From the NCBI GenBank assembly GCA_037043235.1, contig JAWRVZ010000076.1, positions 372,001 through 436,000 on the forward strand: 64,000 bases of DNA. The letters run 5' to 3'. This DNA comes from Rhodeus uyekii. Its lineage: Eukaryota > Chordata > Actinopteri > Cypriniformes > Acheilognathidae. The first letter of the stretch is position 1. Each line of letters opens with the position of its first letter. The notes under the pieces are model-generated. The model searched no databases and was not told the DNA's origin. It was given only the letters and a program-made list of their open reading frames with translations. The position numbers were made by a program, and so were the translations under genes. Of this stretch, positions 11,724 to 24,391 are shown one piece after another.

Positions 11724-13044
11724 TTAACTCAACTCAACCTTGTTTATAAAGCACTTTCAACACCACTATGTGGAAACCGAAGTGCTAACCAAATAAAAAT
11801 TAATGAAAGCATAAATAAAGCATAATACACACTAACAAACGGCAGATTTCAAAATACTTTCAAATGCTATTGAAAACAGATGAGTTTTTAGCACACTATG
11901 AAATAAACCGAGAGTAGAAGAAGATTTATCAGAGAGAGATAGTCTTAGAGCTGCAACAGAAAAGGCCCAATCACCTTTGCATTTTAGGCGAGATCAAGGA
12001 ATCATTAGTTGTAATTGATCTTTTGAACGCAGGGACCTATTTGAGTGATGCAGAATGATTAGATCTGAAATATTCTCTGGTTCTAACCCATGTAAAGCTT
12101 TAAAAACATATAGCAACACTTTATAATGAATTCTGAAACGTATAGGAAGCCAGTGTTGTTAGATAAGCTCTGGAATGTGTTCTCTCTCTTCGTAGTTAGA
12201 AACCTAGCAGCTAAATTCTGAACGAGCTGCAGGAGAGAGAGAGACCTGACTCACACCCAGATACAGTATAGTAATTCAAACAAAATAGCATAAAGGCACG
12301 CACAATTTTCTCCATGTCATAAAAACAGAGGACAGCCTTCAACTTAGATATAGAGCTAAGATGATTAAAACTATTTTTAACAATGCATTAATTTGGTGAT
12401 CAAATTTGAGCTCAGAGTCAAAAATGCCTCCTAGGTTTTTCAAACTATAAAGATTTTTCCCTGAAAGGAATCCCGGGCAGTCAATGACATCACAAAGACA
12501 TCCCTTATTACCAAATAAAATAAACTCAGACTCATTCATCTGGAGAAAATTGTCAGCCAGCACTTAACGTTATCTAAACATTCAAACAAAGATTGAATGG
12601 ATACTTGATAATAAATGTGAGAGTCATTAGCATACAAATTATAATGAATGGCATATTTTTCAAAATCACTCCCAAAGGAAGCATATAGAGGGAGAACAAA
12701 ACTGGCCCCAAATTGAGCCATGAGGGACCCATACAAGAGAGGGGTAACGGATGAAAAGAAAATCCCAGGATTGACTAAAATAAGTCCTATCTTTTAGATA
12801 TGAGTAAAATCATTCCAGGGCTAAACCCTCAATGCCAGCCAAATCTCAAAGACACTCAATGAAAATCTTATGGTCAACGGTATCAAATGATGCAGTTAGA
12901 GTTAACAGTAATGAAAAACAACACTTTCTAAAATCCACACTAGGTAGAATATCATTTACAACTCGTGTGTTGGGCCAGAAACATACTGTAAAAAAAAAAA
13001 AAAAAATCAAAAGACTCTAATAAAGGTACAAAATCTTTCGCCAA
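11724..13044 (-). mobile_element. L2-like LINE remnant inside internal copy 2
   Basis: Same decayed reverse-transcriptase blocks as in copy 1 (frames at 12536-12736 and 12339-12563), with the same breaks. Sharing this passenger shows the unit was duplicated after the LINE fragment was already inside it. Confidence 0.7.
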
Positions 13045-15934
13045 GGGCTTTAAAGAACCACAAACATTTATGTTGAAGTCTCTCAAAATTAAAAATATTG
13101 TCAAAAGAAGGGACCATCCCAATAAAAGTTCAGATAACAGATTTAGACATATTCAATATTATTAACTGAGTTTCAAACCTTCTAATTACTCAGTAAGTAA
13201 ATGTTCTGCCCTTGAGTTTATCTTTGAAAATATTACTTGTGCTTTAATCCCTAAGTCACACAGACAGTCTCATAGCTGCTATTTCATTAACCCTTTTGTA
13301 TGAATGGCTGATCTAATGTCATGCATCCTCTTAATGGATGAAAATCAATAAAAACTTTTTATAAGTTAATTTCACTCCTTTGATCGCCCACCAGCCTTCA
13401 TAAATGTGAGGATGCTCTCTGGATAATTTGGAGAGTGACTTAGCCAATGTGTCACACTATCTCTGCCGTCAAGTCTTAACATTTACATTCAGATCATTCA
13501 TTTAAATTTAGACCCTCAGTTGAATTTAGACAAGGGTTTTAAACCCATAATGGACGGCAATCTTCAGCTTCACAATTTCAACTTACACAATTGTTTAAAC
13601 TAATCCAGAGAATAACTTGAAATTGACATCATAAATGACAAAATTAGTCATATTTACCACTAGCAGACCGAGCTGGATATTCAGTCCAATTAAAGCTCGT
13701 CCCATGCTTTGTATCGTCGTTTCATCAGATCCCATCAGAATTATCGGCTTCTGTATAGATTGTCAATTCACTTAACCCATCTGTAATGATCAAACTATCA
13801 TTCCAGAGGTTAATGACACATATTCACACTATGGGGACATACAAAACTCACACACACTCAGACATGAATACAAATCGCTCATATTCAAGGTTTACTTCTG
13901 TTATTTATTCTACAAAGATTTAAGCTTTAAAATCTTCTCTAGGTTTAACTTATTCAGTTTAAAAGTGTGTTTAAAAATGTCTGTTTATAAAAACTTGTTT
14001 TTAGAAAAGTTTTCTAGGTTGTTTTATTTCCTTTATCAGTTTGATAACAGAGTGCCATACCCAGCCTCCACTCACAATCTCTCTCTCAGCCAACAGTTTT
14101 CCTCAGCAGTCTAAGACTGTAACTTTTTGGCAGAATGCAATAGTAAATTATTTGCCATTTAGAAACCATAATCATTCACAAATTTCTTAAATGTAAATAT
14201 GTAACTCTCAATTAGACTCATTTTGATAATCTCAAATAAAGTATGCTAGGAGCATTACTAAGTTTAGTTTGTTAAAAATTCACTTAACCTTTGTTATCCA
14301 AACCATCTTTAATCTGTAAAAACACTCTTCATCTTTAGTCACCACCATGTTGAACGACCTGCAGGAGTGAAAACTATGATAGAGACATATTAGTTCAGTT
14401 TCACTATTAATTTTCAGTTCTTTCCCATAAGCCAACAAAAAAAATAATGTTCTTGATATTATAAAGTTTTGTTATGGTCTCCTCAACAACTGAAGGTCAG
14501 TCACATCATGTTCTCAGCCAGCTCTTGAAAGCACATTCCCATTATCTCTTTATAAACAACCTCTTCAGGGACTCCCCCTGGCATCTTCTACAAGTTGGGG
14601 ACACTTGTCAAGGAATGCGGTTGCAGTGACCTGGTATGGAGGAACTCAGTTTTGGGGCAGACTTCTGCAATTTAACAGGTCCCCCCTCAGAAGGATGCTG
14701 CTAGCCAACCACAGACATCCTCTCAACTCTCATCCAGTTGTCACAGAAAACATCTCCCTTGCCCTGTTTTTGGGTAGATGCCCAGGAGCGGCGGCGAACA
14801 CCTGGCTTAGGTCGTCCCTCTACGTGGCCATTAGGGGATCTTACCTGTCATTGGCATTCGCCCTCGTGCTCAACTGTACCCCATTCATTCCCTTTGCAGA
14901 TCTTCGAGTTTTCTTCAGGTTCAGGTATTCTCTGGAGCTTAGGGAAGGTGCATTCAAGAACCACCAGAGTTATTTCGACTGCCTGATAGTGTTCAAAATA
15001 GGGAGACCGGTTAATAACAGCAGTATGTTATCAGTAAAAGCTATTAACATATTCAAAACAGCAGCATAGCTTATTATCTGTGTTTAATCTCAGCATCGCT
15101 ATCACCATTGTCTACTCCATCAGCTTTGTACCATGGTGGAGACTAAGATGAGACAAAAACAAAAATTACTGGTCATAACAATTTAATCAAACAATTTAAT
15201 CTCCCTTTTATAATCAGGTCTTCATTTTTATTTAAACTTATTTAAATTTATTTTAAACTCCTCTTTAAAGGCATTTAGTTGTTGAAACTTTTAACAACAA
15301 ATTTAATGTGCACAATCATAAATGTGGAACTTTTAAAAGTTTTGAACTGTCTGTAACATGATTTCCTTTAACGTCTCTGTGTCTATGATTTTCACTGGAA
15401 CACTTCCTGTAAATTGTTTATCACTGATGACACAGACTCAGATAACAGCATTTAGCATTTAGCTGACTTTGAATGAGAGAGAGAAACTCTGGACTGGATT
15501 CAAGGACTGGAACACTGCATTTTTGTAAACTTTCAACATTTATCTACTTTATTTTGACTCTGGCCTGTTTCAGAAATCTTTGCCCAAAAATACGTTTTCA
15601 AAGAATTATAATTTTTATAGTAGTCTTTTTGCGAATTACATATTACTGAAACTCCCATCTTTTGGAGTCATTGTCTGTAATTTGACGCAATTTATCCTTA
15701 TCCATTCACTATAAAACTTCTCATTACAAATCTTCCTTTCAAAAGAATTCCTTAAGACTTTAATCTTATTTTTGTTCTTTTCCAGACGAAAACGTAAATG
15801 TTGGTATATCAGACACTGATCTTCTTTTCAAATCTAAACACCAGAAATACAGTCACTTTATCACATCTAGCAGACATTTATATCGTTCAGGCTCTTTCTT
15901 TGCTCACACTTTCCAATCAAATTAAAACTAGGAG

Positions 15935-16286
15935 CATTTTCTTACTGAGCTCTGAAATTTTGCTTTTGAAGAGCAGAGCTGTTTACAGCATTTAATATCT
16001 TCTCTTCTCCGCTTCGTTATTTTATCATGTCTTCCAACCTTGTTTTTACACTCAGAATTAAAAACACAGACTTATAGCAGACATTTTCCTACTGAGCTCT
16101 GAAAATTCACTTTGAGAAGCAGCGCTGTTTACAGCATTTTATAATCTCTTCTGTTTCATTATTTTATCATGACTTCCAACCTTGTTTTTACACTCAGAAT
16201 TAAAAACACAGACTAACCATTTTCCTCCTGAGCTCTGAAAATTCACTTTGAGAAGCAGCGCTGTTTACAGCATTTTCTCTTCTGCT
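15935..16286. repeat. Tandem repeat, 136-147-bp period, copy 2
   Basis: Exact counterpart of the array at 8651-9002, with about 2.4 units and the same internal length differences between units. Confidence 0.7.
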
Positions 16287-16685
16287 TACTTAACTAATCA
16301 GTAATAATCAGACTACTCAGTTATTGTTAGCCATATTTTAGTCAAAGTTAATACTCACCTGAAGTCATGGTAGGAAGAGATGGAGGCGGCGATCTTTGAA
16401 TAACACAGCTGTGGCTTCTGCGTGATGAAACTACAAAGTATACTTACAAAAAACACCAGGTCACATATCGTGGTCTAAGCCAATTCGGGTCACACAAATT
16501 TTTACTTTTGTCGGAATCGTTCCAGATGCATCCCTGGTAAACAAATTAGTTCTATATATATTTATTTATTTAATAACTAACTAATGGTTTAGTCCCTAAC
16601 TGCCTGATTCCCTAACTTCGGGGCGCCCCTGTCTGAACTGGAAGAGATCAAGTCAGGTTCATGGTGCCACTGAACCGAATGAAAC

Positions 16686-16919
16686 CGGGAATCTAACCCG
16701 TGTTCCGGAACCAGGAATCTAACCTGTGTTCTTCTCCAGTGTCTTACACTCCCGTCAGCGACTTACTGTCCCCTTAAAGTGCGTCTCGGCGATGCCTTCC
16801 GCTTACCTGGAATCTAACCAGTGTTACGGATACCAGCGACTATTACACCATCAAAAACCATATAATCTTTAAAATCATAAGGCTGGCATAATTACGTGTA
16901 CCCCCTGGACTCTAACCAG
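16686..16919 (-). other. Four covarying leader hairpins, copy 2
   Basis: Same four hairpins as at 9402-9635, shifted by 7284 bp. Here they lie just inside LTR 3, the true 5' LTR of the whole array, so this copy would be the leader of a transcript started at the right-hand LTR. Confidence 0.6.
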
Positions 16920-17080
16920 CGTCGGTACTCCCCACTCACGTCTGAGTGAAGCTTTCCCGATCCCCTTTCCAGTCTCTTCCAGTTAGACAGCCCTAACAAA
17001 CTAAAACTTCCTACCTTGTTTGTTGTTTAACCAGGGATGTCACCGAAGAATGAATTGCCCGCGCATTCTCCACCATTAAC

Positions 17081-17850
17081 TGTAGGGGATTTACAGTTAA
17101 GACCCGAGGACCAGATATGTTGAATGAAGACCAGGAGTCAGAAGTGCAGTCAATAGAATAAATTTTAGTGAAGTTTAGTTTGCAGTTTCATCAGCAGAAG
17201 CCAGCTTCAGGTCTCACAAGGAGTTCGTAGGCCGCCCCACATACAATAACATTGTTACAGCAATTATACTCTAACAGAGGGTGCTAACTACGTCAATGAT
17301 GACGTTTAAATGATTCTGATTGGCTAAGAAAGAAAGAAAGCAAGAAAAACAAAACTAGTAATTTTCCACACAAGCGCAGACAGTCTGAAGCATATCTTCG
17401 TTGATCACATGGTTGACGGGTTCGTGACGTGGCTTGTCGAGAACAACACGTTTTATGGTGCCAGCTAATCACCTCACCAATACAGACCATATTAACACAC
17501 ACACACACACATATACAGCTTCTCCAAGGCTGAACTCGGCTCAGGCTTCAACTCTCAACCAAAACATTCTGATAACATGTTCTATCTGTTGAGAAGGGCT
17601 GACAATATTCATCCTTACTCAATGGAAAACTACAGAAAAGTAAAGAAAGTTTTTAACTAAATAAAAATCCCTAACTTGATTATAAATCACTCTTTACAAA
17701 TCATCCAAATCAGAAAAAGGAAAAGAACATATGAAAAATAAGACAAAGAAGCATATGAAAAATAAGAAAAAGAAAAGGATATAGGTATAAATAGGAAAAA
17801 TAAAATGATATATATTCAAGCGGCAATGGATTTCCGAATAGTATCTTTCA
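17081..17850 (-). repeat. LTR copy 3 (5' LTR of the array)
   Basis: 770 bp, TG...CA, followed at once by the target duplication GTAC (17851-17854) and then by host sequence. Being the right-most LTR, it would carry the promoter for the minus-strand transcript. Confidence 0.85.
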
Positions 17851-17854
17851 GTAC

Positions 17855-18345
17855 CTACAGTCATGGAAAAAATTAACTTTACTAAAGAAAATAAGCAAAT
17901 AACAATATAGAGATGGTTGGAGTCATGGGACATCCCCTCATTTCAATTTGTGAGGGCTAAAATAAAAACAACTCCTTACATGGTATTCAGTTTTCTGCAG
18001 CTCTTAAAATAGAGGTTCTTTATTGGCATTGATGGTTCCATACAGAACTCCTTATCAACTCCTTATGTTATGACATGGGTGATTAACCCAAATAAAATGT
18101 GGTAAAAATCTTCCATAGCAGTTCTAGTCTTTTTAGGTGTTTTCTCCCTAATATGAGCCACAATAATACCAGTAAAGCACTTAACCACAAGGTATTAAAT
18201 AGTAATATAGCCTGCTGAAAAACAGCAATGTAAAATAAAAACGACATTATGGTATCTTTCTGCATACCTTTATGGCAAGCCCTTTTTACTTAAATTGTTC
18301 CAAACATTACTCTTCTGAAATTGCATTTTTTATAGTAAGAATTAA
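17855..18345. other. Non-coding flank between LTR element and atp1b3
   Basis: AT-rich sequence without a recognisable exon. The first bases probably continue the MITE that begins before 2509. Confidence 0.35.
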
Positions 18346-18476
18346 ATTAGAGAGCTCTACAATTGAATTCTAACTAGTAACAATTAGGATTAGAGAGATC
18401 TCTAATTAAAATTGTACTAGTAACAATTATGATCAGAGAGATCTCTAATGGAAATTGTTCCTAGTAATAATGCAAT
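18346..18476. repeat. Three-unit palindromic tandem repeat
   Basis: About 43-44-bp units each contain an AGAG(AT/C)TCT palindromic core followed by a CTAGTAA(C/T)AA block. The second unit, near 18385-18427, is best preserved (AGAGAGATCTCTAATT, then ACTAGTAACAATT). It may be the inner part of a MITE; class unknown. Confidence 0.55.
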
Positions 18477-19149
18477 TACAACAAGGCTGGGAACATTTTA
18501 AGCTAAACCAGCTTGCCATACACATAATTTCTTGAACTATTGACCAGTAAGAGGCAGTATTTGATAAGGTAAGAATGGCTCTAATAAGTCTTTAAAAATA
18601 TATACTTTTAACTTAAACATTAACAAACATTTCAGAAGCACACAATAAGGGGAAAATATGGTGGCAGGTATTTGAAAGAAAAATAAATGAAAATCAGTTT
18701 TTAGTATAAATGATCTGAAATGGCTGATTTTGGTTAACTAACCTCAAATAACAAATGTAGGACATTACACCTTTTAGCGGAGGAATTCTAACTTTCAATT
18801 CATAATTCATTCCGTTGAACAAATTTCTTTGTTTGTGTGTGTTACATAAGTCATCTGTGTGTACTGAGGTCATCACTAATTAACAGCCTCATCACAGCTC
18901 AGCTGTGCTCAGAAAGCAGAAGAAAATAGTGATGGGAATAGCATTCATTTTGCAGTTCTTCTCTCAGTTTCCTTTATTTTCTTCCATTCTCTTTAGAGGT
19001 TCACCTCATTTTATCTCACCTGTGTTTAAAGGGATGTTATTATTTTCAGGTTCTGGTCGCATGGTGCATGAATATCGTCAATTACCATGATATTATCTTC
19101 TGATGCCGTATTGTATGCATAACATATGCAATAAAGCCGACGATCATCA

Positions 19150-19451
19150 AGATTCTAGAATTCACAAATCAATTTGTAATTCCAGGGTCGCGTTGTTTAC
19201 GCATGCGCAAAACAGCTGCCCCTGCGTTCCCTCCCCCCACAACATTAAGTGCCGCTGTCGGTCCGGATTGCTGGACCAGTTTGGAGACAGGAACGTCGCA
19301 GCACATTTTGGAGACGTCAGAGGCCGGAGGTTCTTCGCTCTTTCATCAGCCCATTGAATTCAGCCTCATCTGACAGGTCGCATCTCTCTCTCTCACACAC
19401 ACACTCTCACTCTCACTGCGTCTCCTTCATCAATTGCGCCTAAAATACAGC
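19150..19451 (+). promoter_or_regulatory. atp1b3: Probable atp1b3 promoter and 5' UTR
   Basis: CpG content rises clearly against the AT-rich flank, with GCGCAAAAC, GTCGGTCCGG, GACGTC and similar motifs, then a TC/CA-rich 5' UTR just before the start codon at 19452. There is no clear TATA box. This is the pattern of a housekeeping CpG promoter; the transcription start is not resolved. Confidence 0.5.
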
Positions 19452-19841
19452 ATGTCTAAAAAGAGCGAAAAACCAGCGGAGGGCAAAGAGCCCGAGAGCA
19501 ACTGGAAAGACGTGATCTACAATCCGAGAACTGGAGAATTCTTCGGTCGGACTGGTAGAAATTGGGGTGAGTTGACACAAACCCTTCCAACGGCGTCATT
19601 CATGCTCGTGATGAAATGTGGAGTTTACATAAATATTAATGTAAGGCAGATTTTATGACGGACAGAATATGTTGAACCGCAAGCTTATGAAACACATATA
19701 TCCCCTTGGGTTCATGAATGAAAACGAGTGTGAAATGAAAATGATGAAAGCGATCGTTATCTTTGGCATCCCGAAATCTTAATGTCATCAACTCGTTCCC
19801 TGATGACATCAGTGGCATGTTAATGTCTTCTCATATCTTCA

Positions 19842-19875
<34 letters not shown>

Positions 19876-22800
19876 GGATGATCGACATTGTAAATGTGTT
19901 TCTCAATGCTCAACATCTTCTCAACGACCTAAAATTCTGAGATCGATACTGTTTTGCTACAAAGTTATGTTTTGGAAATAAATATTTCACATATAAATGT
20001 TACAAACATCAGAAGCGGCGGCGTTTCTTTACCGTCAGTATGTGCCAAGGTGTTATTTTTAGGTTTAGAAATGGAAAGAAACCACCATTTTATGTGTTTC
20101 GCAGTCAAAATTGACGGTGGAGGGAAAAGGGAGCCTGTGTTGACGTTAATAAACAACATTGGACGGTCTCTGTGGCAAAATAAGCTTTTTTAACCTTGAC
20201 TATAATAGTGTGTGGTTTGAACCTACGTACATGTGTTCATTTATCATTCGTTTATCTCTCGTTTACACTATTTAGCGAGCGAACATATGTATGCGTTGAT
20301 TAAATAACTTTGTCCTTACATCGCGAGACCGTCAGAAAGTCTCATATGTGTCACTGCTTAACGAGAGAAAGGCTTCTTATTGACCGAGGCTCATTATGTC
20401 CAGTCAATTCAACCTGGTTATCTGGACACGATACCAGTGCGCGTCTAAACGATTAAAAGCCTGCAGGAATTAGACGCTCTCAGTCAGTCAAAATGATTCA
20501 GAAGCCCATTCGCTGTCGTCGGTTTGGAGATAGAGCTGAATGGCGCGGTAACATCAGAGCGGCGTCGCCTGGCCTGTGGGGAATCTTCGTGCTTTCGCGC
20601 TTCACTAAACCTTCTGTTTGAATGACACCTTTGGGATTTTACAGGAAAAAAATATCAAGTGCTGAATGCATGGGCGTGAGGGACACCCCCGTGCTGCATG
20701 GGGGCCCCCCCATCCTGTGTTGGTCTGTGTCGCAGATTCACCTTGGCCTATTTATCAGCTGCCTTTACTTTTCTAGAACTGAACTCAATTGACTAATATC
20801 CAAGCTAAGCACAAACAAGGCAAGCGGTGGACCATATAGAATTTTGCTAAATTACCAATAATAAGGTCAACACTGTTTCCAATGCCTGTTTAACTAGCCT
20901 GTAGACAAACCCCGCAGGCTTTTTTATTACAGTTATAGTGTGATAGCTGATTCAGACAGATCAAATAGCAGTTAAAAATGAGCAGTTTAGGATTGATCTT
21001 TGCTGTAACAAATTGTATTATTTTTATTATATTCATTTTATTTAGCATAAACGTATCCCACCCGCCGCCAGCTCCCGGACTTTCTTACACTCTTCTCAAA
21101 ATGTTGCCTATAATTACTTTTTTATTCTTTTACTGTGAATACATGAATTTTTGCTTAGGCTTGCCTATATCATTTGATGCACTGAAATGACTGAAAATAT
21201 GCAGTGATTTTCATTTTCGGCCGTAATGGTTTCTGGGGAAAGAGTTTCCGCTGTGTTCTATTTTGTGCACACTGTGGATAAATCACAAACATATCGATTT
21301 CTTGTTATGCTTTCTCAAGATCAATCTTTAGTTTGTGCTGTTTTCTGTTTTGCAATTGTTAATAAGAAACTAAATCTGTCTCAAGATTAAAATTCTGGTG
21401 ATTTTATCATAAAAATGTAAACAATAAATGTCATTTTGGAGCTCACTGTAATTCACTACTCAGTTAAAGCGACGGCACGTATGAACAGATCATCTCATCT
21501 CATCTCCTCTTTACTACCAGTTACAGCAGCAAATAAACATGAAGGAACATCTGAAGCGCTGTTGAAAGATACAGTAACCTAAAACTTACCGAAATGTATG
21601 AAAGACAATAAAACATCTTGTGATCAATATTACATTGTTACAAACCCATTTAATGACAATAAACTCGATAGTTAGCTTGAAAAAAAATCTGCTAAATATA
21701 TGCAGCACTGTACATATTCATTATGTTTTGACTTTAAGTAATTGATTAACCAAATTTATTTTTGTTTTCCGTTTAGGTTTTTGGCTAAATTAATATTTAG
21801 ATTTTTGTTTCTGTAAAAAAAAAAAAGAGTGTAAATCAATAAAGTTAATGAAACAAATGAAGAAGTCTAATATTAATACAATTACAGTACACAAAATTAA
21901 AATGAGTTTTTTTAGGAACCTTGAAGCAACCTCCTGCTATTGTTAAAATAACAATTAAATCAGAGTAGTTACTGTAATATTATTTTACTACAAGTGAATA
22001 TATATTAAATAAATGACTAAATCAATTTCAACCTTATTTTAAATCTGTAAATTAGCTCTAAACAAGAATGGAATGTGTTTTGTCAAGAAACATTGTTTTG
22101 CTTGTGCTTCAGCTCTGCTTGTCTGCACGGATGAAAATGTAAGGATGAACCTGTACTCACTGATAAAGGACATCTTAGAACTGATGGTCACGTGACGATT
22201 CCTCTAGCTGTGTTCTTTGAAGTATGATCCCAACAGAGTGGTGTAAGGATGATGTTAAAACTCAGAGGACTAATTTGCCACTGGTTCTCTTGAGATGGGG
22301 TTTATAAAATCTTTTTTTTTCAGTCAAAGAGTTAAAAAGATACTGCGGTTAACATAACTTGACGATACTTATGTACGTTTTGTTCTGCAACGTAAACTGC
22401 ACAAACTCACACCCCAAATATTCTTATTTAGCTACTTATTATCACTTTTATTTAAAGAAACAACAGAACGGGACATCACTAATCTATTTGTTCTATCCAC
22501 GCATTTCGGGGCAGCATCTGAAGGAGCCTTTGAATGGGGACAGCCTTTGTTGCTCTGCTGTGACACATTTGGCTTTCGAATGCAGCCTTCGAAGGATGAA
22601 GCCTCTGAGTTGGGACACAGCTTTTGTTTTTACAGCTGGTGTCTCCCCAGAGGTTTGCTGCATTGAATAATCTGTGGGAATTTTTCTTAGTTTGCTGTGA
22701 CAACAAACTTTAAGCTTTACCCCACTCACACCATAAAAGCCCCACAGTAGCCTGAGCTACTTTTCTCTGAGTAGGAATATGATGTGACACGCACAGGCAA

Positions 22801-23687
22801 CTGACCTATCTATGCAGTTTCCCATGAAATTCACCCATAGAGACTAATGAGTCAAAATCTTCAGTGGGGTAGTAATGGAACAACGGTTTTAAAAAGTGTT
22901 TTAAAAACAGGATCTGCATTTTAATGGGTTTAAATAAAATATTTTTATTATCAGAGACAATAAAAACATCTTTGTATATTAAAACCCACTTCTTTCCTGC
23001 TGTGAAAATTGATTGAGCAATTAGAATTAAGTACAGTGGTGTGAAAAAGTGTTTGCCCCCTTCCTGATTTCTTATTTTGTTGCATGGTTTTCACACTTAA
23101 ATCTTTCACATCAACAAACAAATTGAAATATTAGTCAAAGATAACACAAAAAAACATAAAATAAAATACAGTTTTTAAATGGAGGTTGTTATTATTAAGG
23201 GGAAACAAAATCCAAACTTACATGGCCCTGTGTGAAAAAGTGTTTAAAAAAGAAAACAGGAAGGATGCAAACACTTCCTCACACCACTGTATCTCAGAGA
23301 GAAATTAGATAAGATAGTAAAGCATCTTGTCAGATTAAAATGAACTCTATGTGAGACCCCCGCAAAGTGTTATGCTTTGGTTGGTTCTGTTATGAAAGCA
23401 TTGGTTGGTTATATTTATATTTTATACTGTTCAAATGTATGTATATAACCTTTTGTTACTTGAAGCTTTTTAGCAGGGGTCTTATCAATTCAGTTCTGCC
23501 TAGAAATGAATTATTTTCACTGTATTTCAGGCCTCATCCTCCTCTTTTACTTGGTATTCTATATCTTCTTGGCTGCCATGTTCGTCTTTACTATATGGGT
23601 GATGCTTCAGATGCTGAATGACGACACGCCAAAGTATCGAGATCGGGTCGCATCCCCAGGTGAGTTATTCTCAGTTATTCTCAGGCT

Positions 23688-23727
<40 letters not shown>

Positions 23728-24356
23728 AAATGTGTCTCTAATTATGACAGTGTGTTAATTAAAAAAGGAAAATTAAAAGGTGTCTGTACTGCACATATTT
23801 TTACGTTATGAATTTATTTTTTAAAGATCTATTAAATATACTGAATATATAACTAACTTTTTCTTTTTCGCAGGGTTGGTTATCAGGCCAAACTCTCTGA
23901 ATATTGTTTTTAACAGATCGGAATATCTTGAATATGGCCAGTATGTCCAGCCTCTAGAATCGTTTCTGCATCGTAAGTGCTCTGCATATTCCCTCACTCT
24001 CCTTTTAAAATTTAGTTTCATCTGGTTGCATATGTAATGAATGGACTGTCAGGCTGGGATCCAACTGCATGTCTTTTAATAAGAGTAGTCGTACAGGCGG
24101 GGAAGTCAGGACAGGCAGAGAACATTCATGAGCGAAATATTAGGCAAGGGTCAAAAGGCAGCCAGACAGGATCAACAACGGGTTAGCAGCAGAATCGGTA
24201 ACAGAGACACAGGCAGGGATAATAACGCTCAGAAATGTTCACGACAGCAAATTAAGACTTTGCGATGAGAGGGTGCAAGATGGAGTCCTTTATAGTCTGG
24301 GTGATGGGTGTCAGCTGGAGCGGTAATCAGTCCAAGGTACAGGCTTGTGGGAAATG

Positions 24357-24391
<35 letters not shown>

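Larger units (their letters stand above)
10567..17080 (-). mobile_element. Internal region, copy 2
   Basis: 6514 bp. Features examined sit exactly 7284 bp to the right of their copy-1 partners, and the stretches compared by eye show no difference. It therefore carries the same purine tract, LINE remnant (about 11724-13044), tandem repeat, leader hairpins (16686-16919) and donor (16359). Confidence 0.8.
2513..17850 (-). mobile_element. Tandem LTR element: LTR-int-LTR-int-LTR
   Basis: Three 770-bp LTRs (2513-3282, 9797-10566, 17081-17850) alternate with two 6514-bp internal regions; each LTR-plus-internal unit is 7284 bp. Each LTR reads TG...CA. The whole array is flanked by the 4-bp duplication GTAC (2509-2512 and 17851-17854), so it behaves as one insertion. 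A purine tract AAGGGGGG abuts the left edge of the internal region on the minus strand, which places transcription right to left. No gag, protease, polymerase, integrase or envelope frame is recognisable, so the element is non-autonomous or decayed. The units match by eye, including a 17-A run and the (CA)n tract. This suggests very recent LTR-LTR unequal exchange or an assembly duplication. Confidence 0.85.

Noticed and set aside
2513..17850. CRISPR-like or satellite interpretation of the 7.3-kb repeat
   Set aside because: Unit length, TG...CA ends, purine tract and the target duplication fit an LTR retroelement array instead.
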